A stretch of 64,000 nt of DNA from Pseudomonas serboccidentalis (GCF_028830055.1 NZ_CP101655.1:4270769-4334768); one strand, 5' to 3'; positions 19,161 to 27,991 are shown, counted from the stretch's first letter. Notes: generated by a model from the sequence alone, not told the origin. Translations and numbers: made by a program.

Positions 19161-19646
19161 TCAGAAGCCGCGTCGAATGCGGTTTTTCAATTGATCGTGG
19201 AACAACTCGGCATCGCGTTTGTACGTGCCCTTGATGGTCTCGTTGATCGAATCCAGTGTCATCGAGCGTTTGTTCGACACCTCTTCACGATAGGCATCGA
19301 TGAAGAAATTCAGATCACTGGCCGTGCTCAGCTTCGGCCACTTGTCCAGATAAGCCGGCAATTGCGTGGGCCCGGTCTTGAACGAGCAGATCCGCCGATT
19401 ACTGATCGTCGCCTCGCCGATTTCGAACGGCACCCACCACGACAATGCGGTTTTCTCCGACACCACCGCCAGCAGGTGCGTGCATTCGGTGATGTTGCGT
19501 GTGATGACCCCGGTGATGTCGTCGGTGGTCTGCGATTCCGGGTCGAGCACGTCGAGGTAGGTCTTGATGTTGGCCTGCATCAATTGGCTATTAATGGCCA
19601 TGGCCTGTGGACGATCCATGTGGCGGTAGCTGATGAATACGGGCAT
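19161..19646 (-). CDS. TIR domain protein, third gene of the TIR-caspase operon
   Basis: A 161-residue protein that is essentially one TIR domain. The first strand is MPVFISYRHMDR, the middle has ECTHLLAVVSEKTALSWW, and the candidate catalytic Glu is E75 in WWVPFEIGEA, in the position of the NADase glutamate of enzymatic TIRs. The C-terminal ~60 residues are charged and helical. The ATG overlaps the stop of the caspase gene by one base, so translation is coupled. It may hydrolyse or cyclise NAD+ or act as an adaptor. It belongs to a different TIR subfamily from the first gene of the operon. Confidence 0.85.
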   Translation of the reverse strand: MPVFISYRHMDRPQAMAINSQLMQANIKTYLDVLDPESQTTDDITGVITRNITECTHLLAVVSEKTALSWWVPFEIGEATISNRRICSFKTGPTQLPAYLDKWPKLSTASDLNFFIDAYREEVSNKRSMTLDSINETIKGTYKRDAELFHDQLKNRIRRGF

Positions 19647-20605
19647 CAGAAGTGTCCTTTTATGGCGAGTTCGCGGTAGTAGGCGCCGAGGGCGGTAAGT
19701 CGGCAGCCGGTGGAGTTTATGGCGGCGTAGTACATGTGCTCGGCGTCCACGGGTTCAATCAGGCTGTGGCGATTGCACTTTTGCAGTTGGGCGAAGACTT
19801 CGCCGTGCTCGGGGAGGAACGTCGCTTCGGTGGGTTCGTAGCTGGGATCAAGGTCGAATGTCGACTCGGCTTCGGCAAACCACTCCGGTAGTTTGCGCAG
19901 GATCTCCTTGGCGATCAGCGGCGAGACTTCGCGCAGGGAAATGAACTGCGAGACGTTGGTCTTGAACACCGGGCGCTGCTCCCAGACGTCGAGTGCGTTG
20001 TCGACAAAGGCATACAGGCTGCCGGGGGTGATCTTGCCGAGAATGTTCGCCGCGCCGCCGTGCAGGGCCTGCAGCAGCAAACCGGTGAAGACGCCGTGTT
20101 GCGCGCCTTCCATCGCCGGCTCTTCCTTTTTGCAGGCGGTCAGAATGGTCATGCCTTCGCCGACCACGCTGCTCTCGCTGCGCAGGGCGCGTACCTCGCC
20201 GGCCGCGCCGCTCTGGCAGCAGTCGAGGATGATCACTTTGTTTTTGATCTTCGTGGCTTTGGTGGCCCAGTTGAGAATGTCGCTGATGCGAATGCCGTCC
20301 TTGGTATTGCGATAGTCCTGCGGCAGCAGCATGCCTTCATCGTTGTCGGTGTCGAAGCCGCCATGTCCGGCGAAATACAGCAGCGCGACGTTGCAGTCGC
20401 CGGAGAACAGTTCGCGAATCTGGTCCTCGAGTTTTTCCCGGCTCAGGTAATCCTCGGCGGACGTCAGCACCACGTTCTTGAAGTTGGGATCGCCATTGGC
20501 GTCAGTCTTCAGCACCGAGGCCATGGCCATGGCGTCGTTGCTGCAACCGCTCAGGCGTGAAACATGGGCGTAGTCGTTGATCCCGATAAACAGTCCTTTG
20601 CGCAT
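19646..20605 (-). CDS. caspase-like protease (peptidase C14 family)
   Basis: A 319-residue protein with a complete N-terminal caspase/metacaspase fold. Strand 1 is KGLFIGINDY, the catalytic His is H81 in YFAGHGG and the nucleophile is C130 in IILDCCQSG, in the usual DCCxSG context. The caspase domain covers about residues 1-225. The remaining ~95 residues are a separate region without a motif I recognise, possibly a signal-sensing domain. It lies between two TIR genes: 2 bases after the first and overlapping the next by 1. The context suggests a protease effector activated by a TIR-made nucleotide, causing abortive infection. Confidence 0.87.
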   Translation of the reverse strand: MRKGLFIGINDYAHVSRLSGCSNDAMAMASVLKTDANGDPNFKNVVLTSAEDYLSREKLEDQIRELFSGDCNVALLYFAGHGGFDTDNDEGMLLPQDYRNTKDGIRISDILNWATKATKIKNKVIILDCCQSGAAGEVRALRSESSVVGEGMTILTACKKEEPAMEGAQHGVFTGLLLQALHGGAANILGKITPGSLYAFVDNALDVWEQRPVFKTNVSQFISLREVSPLIAKEILRKLPEWFAEAESTFDLDPSYEPTEATFLPEHGEVFAQLQKCNRHSLIEPVDAEHMYYAAINSTGCRLTALGAYYRELAIKGHF

Positions 20606-20607
20606 GG

Positions 20608-21015
20608 TTACACCGCCGTGTGCAGGCGAATCGCACTGACGATGCTGTTGGTGTTCCACGCGCATTCGGCGTGAGCGGCGTCACGCACCACGGTGGAAAT
20701 GCGCTCGGCGCCGAATGGCTTGATCGCGATGATCACCTTGCCCATGCGTTTGGCGATCTCGATTTCCTTGTTGATCCACTTGCTGTAGGTCGAATACATC
20801 CCGGCCATGATCAGTACCGCCGAGCAAGGGCGAATCTTGTTTTCGATGGCTTCTTCGAGCTGCTTGTCGGTCTGCGCGCCCATGATCGGGTTATGCGGCG
20901 GCACGGAAAAATTCTTGAAACTGAAATCCGGCTTGGCGCCGAGCAGGCGTACCAGATTGTCGTGAGCGTGGGCGTAGTTCCACGAATGGCTGATGAACAG
21001 GTGATAGGTCTGCAT
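20608..21015 (-). CDS. ThsB-like TIR protein (MTH538/DUF1863 TIR-like family)
   Basis: A 135-residue single-domain protein starting MQTYHLFISHSW. It carries the hallmarks of the TIR-like family that includes Thoeris ThsB: FISHSWNY, the loop FSVPPHNPI, TDKQLEEAIENKIRPCSAVLIMAG, and YSKWINKEIEIAK with candidate catalytic Glu E84. In Thoeris systems such proteins sense phage and make a cyclic ADP-ribose-type signal. It is first in a minus-strand operon with caspase and TIR genes; GAGGA precedes the start. The ATG 17 codons upstream lacks such support. Confidence 0.87.
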   Translation of the reverse strand: MQTYHLFISHSWNYAHAHDNLVRLLGAKPDFSFKNFSVPPHNPIMGAQTDKQLEEAIENKIRPCSAVLIMAGMYSTYSKWINKEIEIAKRMGKVIIAIKPFGAERISTVVRDAAHAECAWNTNSIVSAIRLHTAV

Positions 21016-21189
21016 GGGGTTCCTCGAAGGTCGCAGAGGTGCGAAGGAGGACCCCAATCTAGGCATCTGGAGCGTGCCTACAAGGGCCGGGCGGTGAAAG
21101 AGAAATGTCCTGCAAGCAGTCGCGGACGGGCCTGTCAGAAAGGTCTGATGTTTAACGGTTCGGGGGATTTGTCAGGCGCGTTCCGACAT

Positions 21190-21218
21190 CCGGCAGCCCT
21201 CGGGCGAGGTGCTGCCGG
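21190..21218. promoter_or_regulatory. hairpin downstream of rsgA
   Basis: Perfect 8-bp inverted repeat CCGGCAGC / GCTGCCGG with a 13-base loop, 10 bases beyond the rsgA stop. No T-run follows on the minus strand. The 212-base gap 21016-21227 holds no gene and should contain the promoter of the TIR-caspase operon, but I cannot pick a convincing -35/-10 pair. Confidence 0.4.
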
Positions 21219-21227
21219 TGCGGATGT

Positions 21228-22259
21228 TTAGTAGCCGTTTTCCGGCAGGCTGGCGATGATCGAGCGATAGCTGTTCATCCGTTGCTGCTGCACGCGGCCA
21301 TCTTCCAGGGCCTTGAGCAGTGCACAACCCGGTTCGCGATCATGCTTGCAGTCGCGGAAGCGGCAGGTGCCGAGCAGGTCGTTGAACTCGATGAAACCGG
21401 CTTCGACATCGGCGCGGCTGACGTGGCCCAGACCGAACTCACGGATACCCGGGGAGTCGATCAGTTCACCGCCACCGGGGAAGTGGAACAGGCGCGCGGT
21501 GGTCGTGGTGTGAGTGCCCTGGCCGGACAGCTCGGACAACGGCCCGACACGGGTTTCGACTTCCGGCAGCAGGCTGTTGACCAGCGACGACTTGCCGACG
21601 CCGGACTGGCCGACGAACACGCTGATGCGCCCGTCGAGCTGCTTCTGCAACTGTTCCATGCCGTTGCCGTGGTGCGCCGAGACTTCCAGCACCGGATAAC
21701 CCAGCGTGCGATACACCGCCAGCAGCGCATTGAGCGCCGGAGCATTCTGCTCGTCGATCAGGTCGAATTTGTTCAGCAGCAGCAGCGGGCGGATGCCGGC
21801 GTGCTCGGCGGCGACCAGGTAGCGGTCGATCAGGTTGGCGTGCGGCTCAGGCAGCGGCGCGAAAACGATGACGATCATGTCGACGTTGGCCGCTACCGGT
21901 TTGAGTTGGCCACGGCTGTCCGGGCGGCACAGTTCGGTAGTGCGCGGCAGTTGCGCGACGATCACTCCGATGCCCTGATTGCCGGCACGCCAGACCACCT
22001 GATCGCCGGTGACCAGCGCCGGCAGGTTGGCGCGCAGGTGGCAGCGGAATACCTGGCCGGCCAGTTCGCCGTCCACGGCCTCGACCTCGACCTGCACACC
22101 GAAGTGGGCGATCACCAGGCCGTGTTGCTCGGGGCCCAGGTCGCCGCCCTCCAGGGCTTCGACCGCCGAGGACTCGCGTTTGGCGGCGCGGGCGGCGCGC
22201 TCGCCCTGAATCTTTTCGATGCGCCAGTTTTGACGACGATTGAGTTGGCGTTTGGCCAT
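21228..22259 (-). CDS. rsgA: ribosome small subunit-dependent GTPase A
   Basis: A 343-residue circularly permuted GTPase that helps mature the 30S subunit. An N-terminal OB fold precedes the GTPase, in which the G4 motif NKFDLID comes before the P-loop [12 protein letters not shown]. The C-terminal zinc knuckle is visible as [14 protein letters not shown]. In P. aeruginosa it directly follows motB; here the accessory insert separates them. It is divergent from orn. Confidence 0.97.
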   Translation of the reverse strand: MAKRQLNRRQNWRIEKIQGERAARAAKRESSAVEALEGGDLGPEQHGLVIAHFGVQVEVEAVDGELAGQVFRCHLRANLPALVTGDQVVWRAGNQGIGVIVAQLPRTTELCRPDSRGQLKPVAANVDMIVIVFAPLPEPHANLIDRYLVAAEHAGIRPLLLLNKFDLIDEQNAPALNALLAVYRTLGYPVLEVSAHHGNGMEQLQKQLDGRISVFVGQSGVGKSSLVNSLLPEVETRVGPLSELSGQGTHTTTTARLFHFPGGGELIDSPGIREFGLGHVSRADVEAGFIEFNDLLGTCRFRDCKHDREPGCALLKALEDGRVQQQRMNSYRSIIASLPENGY

Positions 22260-22366
22260 GGGTGTTCCGTCTGAAGAATGCAGCGATTAGGTAAAACGGC
22301 CGCGAGTTTAGCACGCCCGGGCACCGGCCTAGGCTAAACTGCGCAGCATTGCCTAGGAGCCCGAAT

Positions 22367-22909
22367 ATGCAAAACCCGCAGAACCTGATCTGGATCGACC
22401 TGGAAATGACCGGTCTGGATCCGGAAAACGACGTCATCATCGAAATGGCCACCATCGTCACCGATAGTGACCTGAACACCCTGGCCGAAGGCCCGGTGAT
22501 CGCCATTCATCACAGTGACGAAGTGCTCGCCCGCATGGACGAGTGGAACACCCGCACCCACGGCAACTCGGGCCTGACCCAGCGTGTGCGAGACAGCCGC
22601 ATCAGCATGGCTGAAGCCGAGGCCGAAACCATCGCGTTCCTGGAAAAGTGGGTGCCGAAGGGCAAGTCGCCGATCTGCGGCAACAGCATCTGCCAGGACC
22701 GCCGCTTCCTTTATACCCACATGAAGGCGCTGGAAAACTACTTCCACTACCGCAACCTCGACGTCTCGACGCTCAAGGAACTGGCCGCGCGCTGGGCGCC
22801 GGACGTACGCGACAGCTTCAAGAAGGGCAGCACCCACCTGGCGCTGGACGACATCCGCGAATCGATCGCCGAGCTGCAGCACTACCGCAAGCACTTCATC
22901 AAGTTCTGA
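22367..22909 (+). CDS. orn: oligoribonuclease
   Basis: A 180-residue DEDDh 3'-5' exonuclease that degrades di- and short oligoribonucleotides, including pGpG from c-di-GMP turnover. Motifs: [10 protein letters not shown] (exo I), the central Asp region, and [14 protein letters not shown] (exo III with the catalytic His). The start is supported by TAGGAG upstream and gives the standard family length. Confidence 0.98.
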   Translation: MQNPQNLIWIDLEMTGLDPENDVIIEMATIVTDSDLNTLAEGPVIAIHHSDEVLARMDEWNTRTHGNSGLTQRVRDSRISMAEAEAETIAFLEKWVPKGKSPICGNSICQDRRFLYTHMKALENYFHYRNLDVSTLKELAARWAPDVRDSFKKGSTHLALDDIRESIAELQHYRKHFIKF

Positions 22910-22918
22910 TGCTGCCCC

Positions 22919-23003
22919 TGTAGGAGCTGCCGAAGGCTGCGATCTTTTGATCCTGTTTTTCAGAGTCAAAGTCAAAAGATCGCAGCCTGCGGCAGCTCCT
23001 ACA
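22919..23003. repeat. REPIN (GATCGCAGCC family)
   Basis: Inverted pair, arms 22919-22945 (variant GCCGAAGGC) and 22977-23003 (GCCTGCGGC), so the two arms differ in the centre. It lies 9 bases after orn. Confidence 0.9.
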
Positions 23004-23083
23004 GGGGATCGTCGTGTTCGCGCCCTCTTCTGGTGCGACGCTGAAATGGCTAGACTGCGCGCCTTCCTGCCAGGACCGCCGCC

Positions 23084-23695
23084 ATGTTGCTGATGCTCTA
23101 TCTGATTGCCATTACCGCTGAAGCCATGACCGGCGCGCTGTCTGCCGGACGGCGCGGCATGGACTGGTTCGGGGTGGTGCTGATCGCCTGTGTCACGGCG
23201 CTGGGTGGTGGTTCGGTGCGCGACGTGTTGCTGGGGCACTACCCACTGACCTGGGTCAAACACCCGGAATACCTGGTGCTGACCTCGGCGGCAGCGATGC
23301 TCACCGTGTTCACCGCCCGCTGGATGCGTCATCTGCGTTCGCTGTTTCTGGTGCTCGATGCGGTTGGCCTGGTGGCGTTCACCCTGATCGGCTGCATGAC
23401 GGCGCTGGAAATGGGCCACGGCATGCTGGTGGCTTCGGTCAGCGGCGTGATCACCGGTGTCTTCGGCGGCATCCTGCGCGACATCTTCTGCAACGACATC
23501 CCGCTGATCTTCCGTCGCGAGCTGTACGCCAGCGTCTCGTTCGCGGCGGCGTGGTGCTACATGCTCTGTCTGTACCTGAATGTGCCGGGCGAGCAGGCGA
23601 TCCTGATCACCCTGTTCGGCGGTTTTCTGCTACGGCTGCTGGCGATCCGTTTCCACTGGGAAATGCCCAAGTTCGTTTATAACGACGCACCTTGA
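23084..23695 (+). CDS. trimeric intracellular cation (TRIC) channel family protein
   Basis: A 203-residue inner-membrane protein with about seven hydrophobic segments. It shows the family's internal duplication: GALSAGRRGMDWFGVVLIAC with ALGGGSVRDVLLG in the first half, and a matching GVFGGILRDIFCNDIPLI in the second. Bacterial TRIC homologues (YicG/YadS type) conduct K+ or other small cations. The ATG has no strong Shine-Dalgarno but is the first Met of the first membrane helix. Confidence 0.9.
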   Translation: MLLMLYLIAITAEAMTGALSAGRRGMDWFGVVLIACVTALGGGSVRDVLLGHYPLTWVKHPEYLVLTSAAAMLTVFTARWMRHLRSLFLVLDAVGLVAFTLIGCMTALEMGHGMLVASVSGVITGVFGGILRDIFCNDIPLIFRRELYASVSFAAAWCYMLCLYLNVPGEQAILITLFGGFLLRLLAIRFHWEMPKFVYNDAP

Positions 23696-23785
23696 CGTCA
23701 CTCTGGCGGGCACGTGGAAATATCCTGTTGGGAATGTTGCATAGATGCCACACCTCTAAATAGGGTAAAAAATATAGTTTAAATG

Positions 23786-23808
23786 GGGTATTTCTTTCTT
23801 AAATACCC
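23786..23808. promoter_or_regulatory. palindromic operator-like site upstream of fic
   Basis: Inverted repeat GGGTATTT / AAATACCC with 7-base spacer, 43 bases before the Fic start, in a markedly AT-rich stretch (23750-23830). A further AGGGTA copy lies about 25 bases upstream. The arrangement fits a binding site for the C-terminal winged-helix region of the Fic protein itself. As an alternative, it could end transcription from the TRIC gene, since TTTT follows. Confidence 0.5.
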
Positions 23809-23850
23809 TTTTAAGTTCTTTTTTACCTCATTCAGAAGGTTGCCTGAATC

Positions 23851-24897
23851 ATGCACTCACTCACCCCGGAATTTCTTGACGCCTTGCGCTTCGACGGTCT
23901 TCAGATTTCGACGCTTCGTGCATTGGGAGAGTTTCGGGGTAAGCAACAACTGTTCGTTGCTCAATCGCCGCAGGTCCTCCAAGGGCTTACGCAGATAGCC
24001 GTGATTGAATCCACGGAGTCATCTAACCGACTCGAAGGTGTGACTGTCGCGCCAGCGCGATTGAAGTCACTGATGAGCAAAAACGCTGACCCCAAAAGCC
24101 GATCCGAACAGGAAATTGCTGGCTATCGGGACGCACTTTCGCTCATCCATGAATCTGCCGATGGGATGCCATTTTCCGAAGGTGTTTTTAGACAGTTACA
24201 CGGTCTTCTTTACCGCTATCTACCTCAGGATGGTGGTGAATGGAAGGCGATGAATAACGACATCATCGAGCGCCATGCCGATGGTTCATCGCGGATTCGC
24301 TTCCAACCAGTTTCTGCTCATATGACCCCTATTGCGGTGACTGAAACCTTGGCGCATTACCACCGTGCGTTGGCATTGAATCTAGCTGACCCTCTGGTTT
24401 TGGTGCCGTTAACTGTCCTCGACTTCCTCTGCATACACCCCTTCTCTGACGGTAACGGTCGCGTCGCTCGTCTGTTGACATTGCTGCTGCTCTATCAATT
24501 TGATTACAGAGTCGGGCGATTTATCAGTCTTGAACGGATATTTGAGGAATCAAAGGAAGGCTATTACGCAACATTCGAGCTGAGTTCTCAGGGGTGGCAC
24601 GAGGGTACGCACGATGTTCGGCCATGGCTGGATTATTTCTGGGGGGCATTGCTTAGAGCGTACAAAGAGTTCGAGGTACGAGTGGGCACGATAGAGAAGC
24701 GTCGAGGGGGTAAAAGCGATCGAATCAGAGACGAAGCCTTGAAGCGAGTCCTCCCTTTTGCCATCTCGGAAATTGAAGAGTCCTGCCCGGGAGTCAGCCG
24801 CGATACAGTGCGCCTGGTTTTACGATCACTAAAAGCAGAAGGACTGATTGAGCCGACAGGTAAGGGGCGCTCGGCCAAGTGGAGAAAACCGGCGTAG
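23851..24897 (+). CDS. Fic family protein (class II AMPylator) with C-terminal winged helix
   Basis: A 348-residue protein. The catalytic Fic motif HPFSDGNGRVAR starts at residue 196, with the active-site His intact, so NMP transfer to a target hydroxyl is expected. The inhibitory motif SNRLEG at residues 58-63 matches (S/T)xxxE(G/N), which places it in class II (autoinhibited by its own N-terminal helix). The last ~65 residues form a winged helix (PGVSRDTVRLVLRSLKAEGLI), common in autoregulated Fic proteins. Base composition is more AT-rich than in its neighbours. It ends 2 bases from the convergent queG end, so it looks like a recent insertion between orn/TRIC and queG. Confidence 0.92.
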   Translation: MHSLTPEFLDALRFDGLQISTLRALGEFRGKQQLFVAQSPQVLQGLTQIAVIESTESSNRLEGVTVAPARLKSLMSKNADPKSRSEQEIAGYRDALSLIHESADGMPFSEGVFRQLHGLLYRYLPQDGGEWKAMNNDIIERHADGSSRIRFQPVSAHMTPIAVTETLAHYHRALALNLADPLVLVPLTVLDFLCIHPFSDGNGRVARLLTLLLLYQFDYRVGRFISLERIFEESKEGYYATFELSSQGWHEGTHDVRPWLDYFWGALLRAYKEFEVRVGTIEKRRGGKSDRIRDEALKRVLPFAISEIEESCPGVSRDTVRLVLRSLKAEGLIEPTGKGRSAKWRKPA

Positions 24898-24899
24898 TC

Positions 24900-25970
24900 T
24901 CAAATACGGCGTTCAGCGTGCTGTTTCAGCGCCCACTCGACATGTTCACGCACCAGCTCTGACGGGTAGTCGCGGCGCGCCTTCAAGGCTTCCAGCACCG
25001 GAATGCTCGACGGCGCATTGCCCAGGCCCACGGCCAGATTGCGCAACCAGCGTTCGTAACCGGCGCGGCGTAGCGGCGAGCCTTCGGTGCTGCTGAGAAA
25101 TTTGTCCTCGTCCCACAGAAACAGCTCGGCCAGTTCGGCGTTGTCCAGATTGTGCCGTGGCTTGAAGTCGCTTTCCCCGGACGGCCGAGCGAAGCGGTTC
25201 CACGGGCAGACGATCTGGCAGTCGTCGCAGCCGAACACACGGTTGCCGATCAGCGGGCGCAGGTCTTCGGGGATGGCGTTTTTCAGTTCGATGGTCAGGT
25301 AAGAGATGCAGCGCCGGGCGTCCAGCACATACGGCCCGACGAAAGCGTTGGTCGGGCAGATGTCCAGGCACGCCGTGCAGCGACCGCAATGTTCGGTGCT
25401 GTGCGGTTCGTCCACCGGGAGCGGCAGATCGACGAACAGTTCGCTCAAGAAGAAATAGCTGCCGGCCTTGCGGTTCAACACCAGCGTGTTTTTACCGATC
25501 CAGCCCAGTCCGGCTTGCTCGGCGATGGCTTTTTCCAGCACCGGGGCACTGTCGACGAACGCACGAAAACCGAATGGGCCGATCTCGGCCTGAATCTTGT
25601 CGGCCAATTGTTGCACGCGCTTACGGATCAATTTGTGGTAATCGCGGCCCAAGGCATAACGCGAAACGTAGGCTTTTTCCGGTTGCGCCAGCATTTGCGC
25701 CATTTGCGTGTCGCCGGGCAGGTAGTCCATGCGCAGCGAAACCACGCGCAACGTGCCGGGCACCAGCTGTTCGGGATGCGAGCGTTTGCTGCCATGGGCG
25801 CCCATGTAATCCATTTCGCCGTGGTAGCCGGCGGCGAGCCAGCGCTCCAGGTGCTGCTCATGCTCGGCCAGGTCCAGACCGCTGATGCCGACTTGCTGGA
25901 AGCCCAGCTCGCGGCCCCAATCCTTGATCGATTGGGCGAGGGTGGGCAGATCTGTGGTGATGGCGGACAT
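24900..25970 (-). CDS. queG: epoxyqueuosine reductase
   Basis: A 356-residue cobalamin-dependent iron-sulfur enzyme that makes the final reduction to queuosine in tRNA. Two 4Fe-4S motifs are visible, CGRCTACLDICP and CDDCQIVCP. The start giving MSAITTDLPTLAQ was chosen; an extended frame upstream overlaps the divergent promoter region of nnr. It is divergent from nnr, with 63 bases between starts. Confidence 0.96.
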   Translation of the reverse strand: MSAITTDLPTLAQSIKDWGRELGFQQVGISGLDLAEHEQHLERWLAAGYHGEMDYMGAHGSKRSHPEQLVPGTLRVVSLRMDYLPGDTQMAQMLAQPEKAYVSRYALGRDYHKLIRKRVQQLADKIQAEIGPFGFRAFVDSAPVLEKAIAEQAGLGWIGKNTLVLNRKAGSYFFLSELFVDLPLPVDEPHSTEHCGRCTACLDICPTNAFVGPYVLDARRCISYLTIELKNAIPEDLRPLIGNRVFGCDDCQIVCPWNRFARPSGESDFKPRHNLDNAELAELFLWDEDKFLSSTEGSPLRRAGYERWLRNLAVGLGNAPSSIPVLEALKARRDYPSELVREHVEWALKQHAERRI

Positions 25971-25999
25971 GAGGCGAGAGAAACCGGAGCTGAGGTGCG

Positions 26000-26005
26000 T
26001 ATAAT
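26000..26005 (+). promoter_or_regulatory. -10 element for nnr
   Basis: An exact TATAAT hexamer 28 bases upstream of the nnr ATG, in the gap between divergent queG and nnr. No good -35 element stands 17 bases before it. Confidence 0.4.
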
Positions 26006-26033
26006 TCTGCCAGACATCGGAGCCCGAAGACGC

Positions 26034-27533
26034 ATGCCGCACACGAAAGATGAATTACCCGACGCGCTGTACGCTGCCGCCCAGGTGCGAGCACTCGACG
26101 CACGGCTGATCGCCGCCGGCACGCCGGGCTTCGAATTGATGCAGCGCGCCGCATATGCGTGCTGGCGCGCGTTGGTGCGGCGCTGGCCCTCAGCGACTGA
26201 GCTGACCGTGCTGGCCGGGCGTGGCAACAACGCTGGGGACGGTTATCTGGTGGCGGTGCTGGCACAGCGTGCCGGTTGGGCGGTGCGGGTGCTGGCGGTC
26301 GGTGAGCCGCAGCGTTTGCAGGGCGACGCGGCGCTGGCGCATGCCGAGGCACTCGCCGAAGGTGTTGCGGTGCAGGGCTGGAGCGCTCAGGCCGAGTTGC
26401 GCGGCGTGGTCCTCGATGCGTTGCTCGGCACCGGTTTGAGTGGCGACGTACGTGAACCCTATGCCTCAGCCATTGCCGCGATCAACGCCAGTGGCCTGCC
26501 GGTAGTGGCAGTCGATATTCCTTCCGGATTGTGCGCCGACACCGGGCGAGCGTTGGGGCTCGCGGTGCGCGCTGACCTGACGGTGACGTTCATTGGTCTG
26601 AAGCTGGGGCTGTTCACCGGAGATGCGGCAGATTGTGTCGGCGAACGGGTGTTCAACGATCTGCAAGCTACGCCTGAAACTTACAGTGACATTCCGCTCG
26701 TCGCTCGCCGGCTCAACGCGGCTAATCTGCCGCGTCTGCCTGCGCGTGCGCCGACCTCCCACAAAGGCCGCTTCGGCCATGTGCTGTTGATTGGCGGCGA
26801 CCATGGCTTTGGCGGCGCGATCCTGCTCAGTACCGAAACTGCCTTGCGCAGTGGTGCGGGCATGGTCTCGCTGGCGACGCGCCCGGAGCATATCCCGGCA
26901 GCGCTGGCCCGCGTACCGGAAGCCATGGCGCTGGGCGCTTCATCGGCCAATCAGTTGATGAGCCTGCTGGAGAAAGTCTCGGTGCTGGTCGTCGGGCCGG
27001 GGCTGGGGCAGGCGAGTTGGGGGCGGGCGCTGCTGTCGGCTGCGGCGAACGCGGCGCTGCCACAGGTGTGGGACGCCGATGCATTGAATCTGCTGGCCAG
27101 CGGTGTTGTCAGTCTGCCGAAGGATTGCGTGATCACGCCGCATCCGGGTGAGGCGGCGCGTTTGCTGGGGATCAGTACCGCCGAGGTGCAGGCCGATCGC
27201 CCGGCAGCGGCACATGCGCTGAGCAAGAAATACTCCGCCGTCGTCGTGCTCAAAGGCGCCGGCAGCTTGATCGCCCATCCCGATGGACGTCTGGCGCTGT
27301 GTCATCAGGGCCATCCGGCCATGGCCACTGCCGGCCTCGGTGATGTACTCGCCGGTCTGACCGGCGCGTTGCTGGCGCAAGGCATGGACGGCTTCGAAGC
27401 AGCGTGCCTGGCGGTCTGGCTGCATGCCAATGCCGGCGCACAACAAGGTAAATTCGGCCGTGGGCTGGCGGCCAGTGATCTGATTCCAGTCATTCGTCAG
27501 TTGTTGGAGGAGCATGCACCGTGTCTGAAGTAA
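26034..27533 (+). CDS. nnr: bifunctional NAD(P)H-hydrate epimerase / dehydratase
   Basis: A 499-residue two-domain repair enzyme for damaged NAD(P)H. The N-terminal YjeF epimerase domain (about 1-215) has GRGNNAGDGYLVAVLAQ. The C-terminal ADP-dependent dehydratase domain has HKGRFGHVLLIGGDHGFGGA, the VITPHPGEAARL segment and MATAGLGDVLAGL. The frame stays open far upstream through the queG gene on the other strand, but MPHTKDELPDALY is the family-like start. The stop overlaps tsaE by 13 bases. Confidence 0.95.
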   Translation: MPHTKDELPDALYAAAQVRALDARLIAAGTPGFELMQRAAYACWRALVRRWPSATELTVLAGRGNNAGDGYLVAVLAQRAGWAVRVLAVGEPQRLQGDAALAHAEALAEGVAVQGWSAQAELRGVVLDALLGTGLSGDVREPYASAIAAINASGLPVVAVDIPSGLCADTGRALGLAVRADLTVTFIGLKLGLFTGDAADCVGERVFNDLQATPETYSDIPLVARRLNAANLPRLPARAPTSHKGRFGHVLLIGGDHGFGGAILLSTETALRSGAGMVSLATRPEHIPAALARVPEAMALGASSANQLMSLLEKVSVLVVGPGLGQASWGRALLSAAANAALPQVWDADALNLLASGVVSLPKDCVITPHPGEAARLLGISTAEVQADRPAAAHALSKKYSAVVVLKGAGSLIAHPDGRLALCHQGHPAMATAGLGDVLAGLTGALLAQGMDGFEAACLAVWLHANAGAQQGKFGRGLAASDLIPVIRQLLEEHAPCLK

Positions 27534-27991
27534 CCCTGTACCTGGCCGATGAACAGGCGATGAGCGACTTTGGCGCACGCATCGCCCGCGTTACCCAGGG
27601 CCATGGGCTGATTTTTCTCGAGGGCAACCTGGGCATGGGCAAAACCACGTTGTCGCGGGGCATCATTCGTGGTCTGGGGCACGTCGGCGCGGTAAAAAGT
27701 CCGACCTTCACTCTGGTCGAACCCTACGAGATTGGCGACGTACGCGCCTTCCACTTCGACCTGTATCGCCTGGTCGATCCGGAGGAGTTGGAGTTTCTTG
27801 GCATCCGCGACTATTTCGAAGACGATGCCCTGTGCCTGATCGAGTGGCCCGATAAAGGTGCAGGCTTTTTGCCAAAGCCTGACCTGACCATTACCATTAG
27901 CCCGCAAGACAGCGGGCGTTCGCTGAAAATTTTATCCCAGGGCTCGCGTGGCGGGGCCTGGTGTGCCGCTTTGGCATTGGAATCCAATTAA
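27521..27991 (+). CDS. tsaE: tRNA threonylcarbamoyladenosine biosynthesis protein TsaE
   Basis: A 156-residue P-loop ATPase of the TsaBDE complex, which makes t6A37 in ANN-decoding tRNAs. The Walker A motif is EGNLGMGKTTLSRG, and SPTFTLVEPYE and FDLYRLVDPEELEFLG are typical TsaE segments. The GTG start lies inside the 3' end of nnr, as usual in this conserved cluster, and GGAGGAG precedes it. The stop is directly followed by the amidase start. Confidence 0.96.
   Translation: MSEVTLYLADEQAMSDFGARIARVTQGHGLIFLEGNLGMGKTTLSRGIIRGLGHVGAVKSPTFTLVEPYEIGDVRAFHFDLYRLVDPEELEFLGIRDYFEDDALCLIEWPDKGAGFLPKPDLTITISPQDSGRSLKILSQGSRGGAWCAALALESN

Noticed and set aside
25152..26033. Upstream extension of nnr
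   Set aside because: The frame stays open but overlaps queG on the other strand; the family N-terminus begins at 26034.
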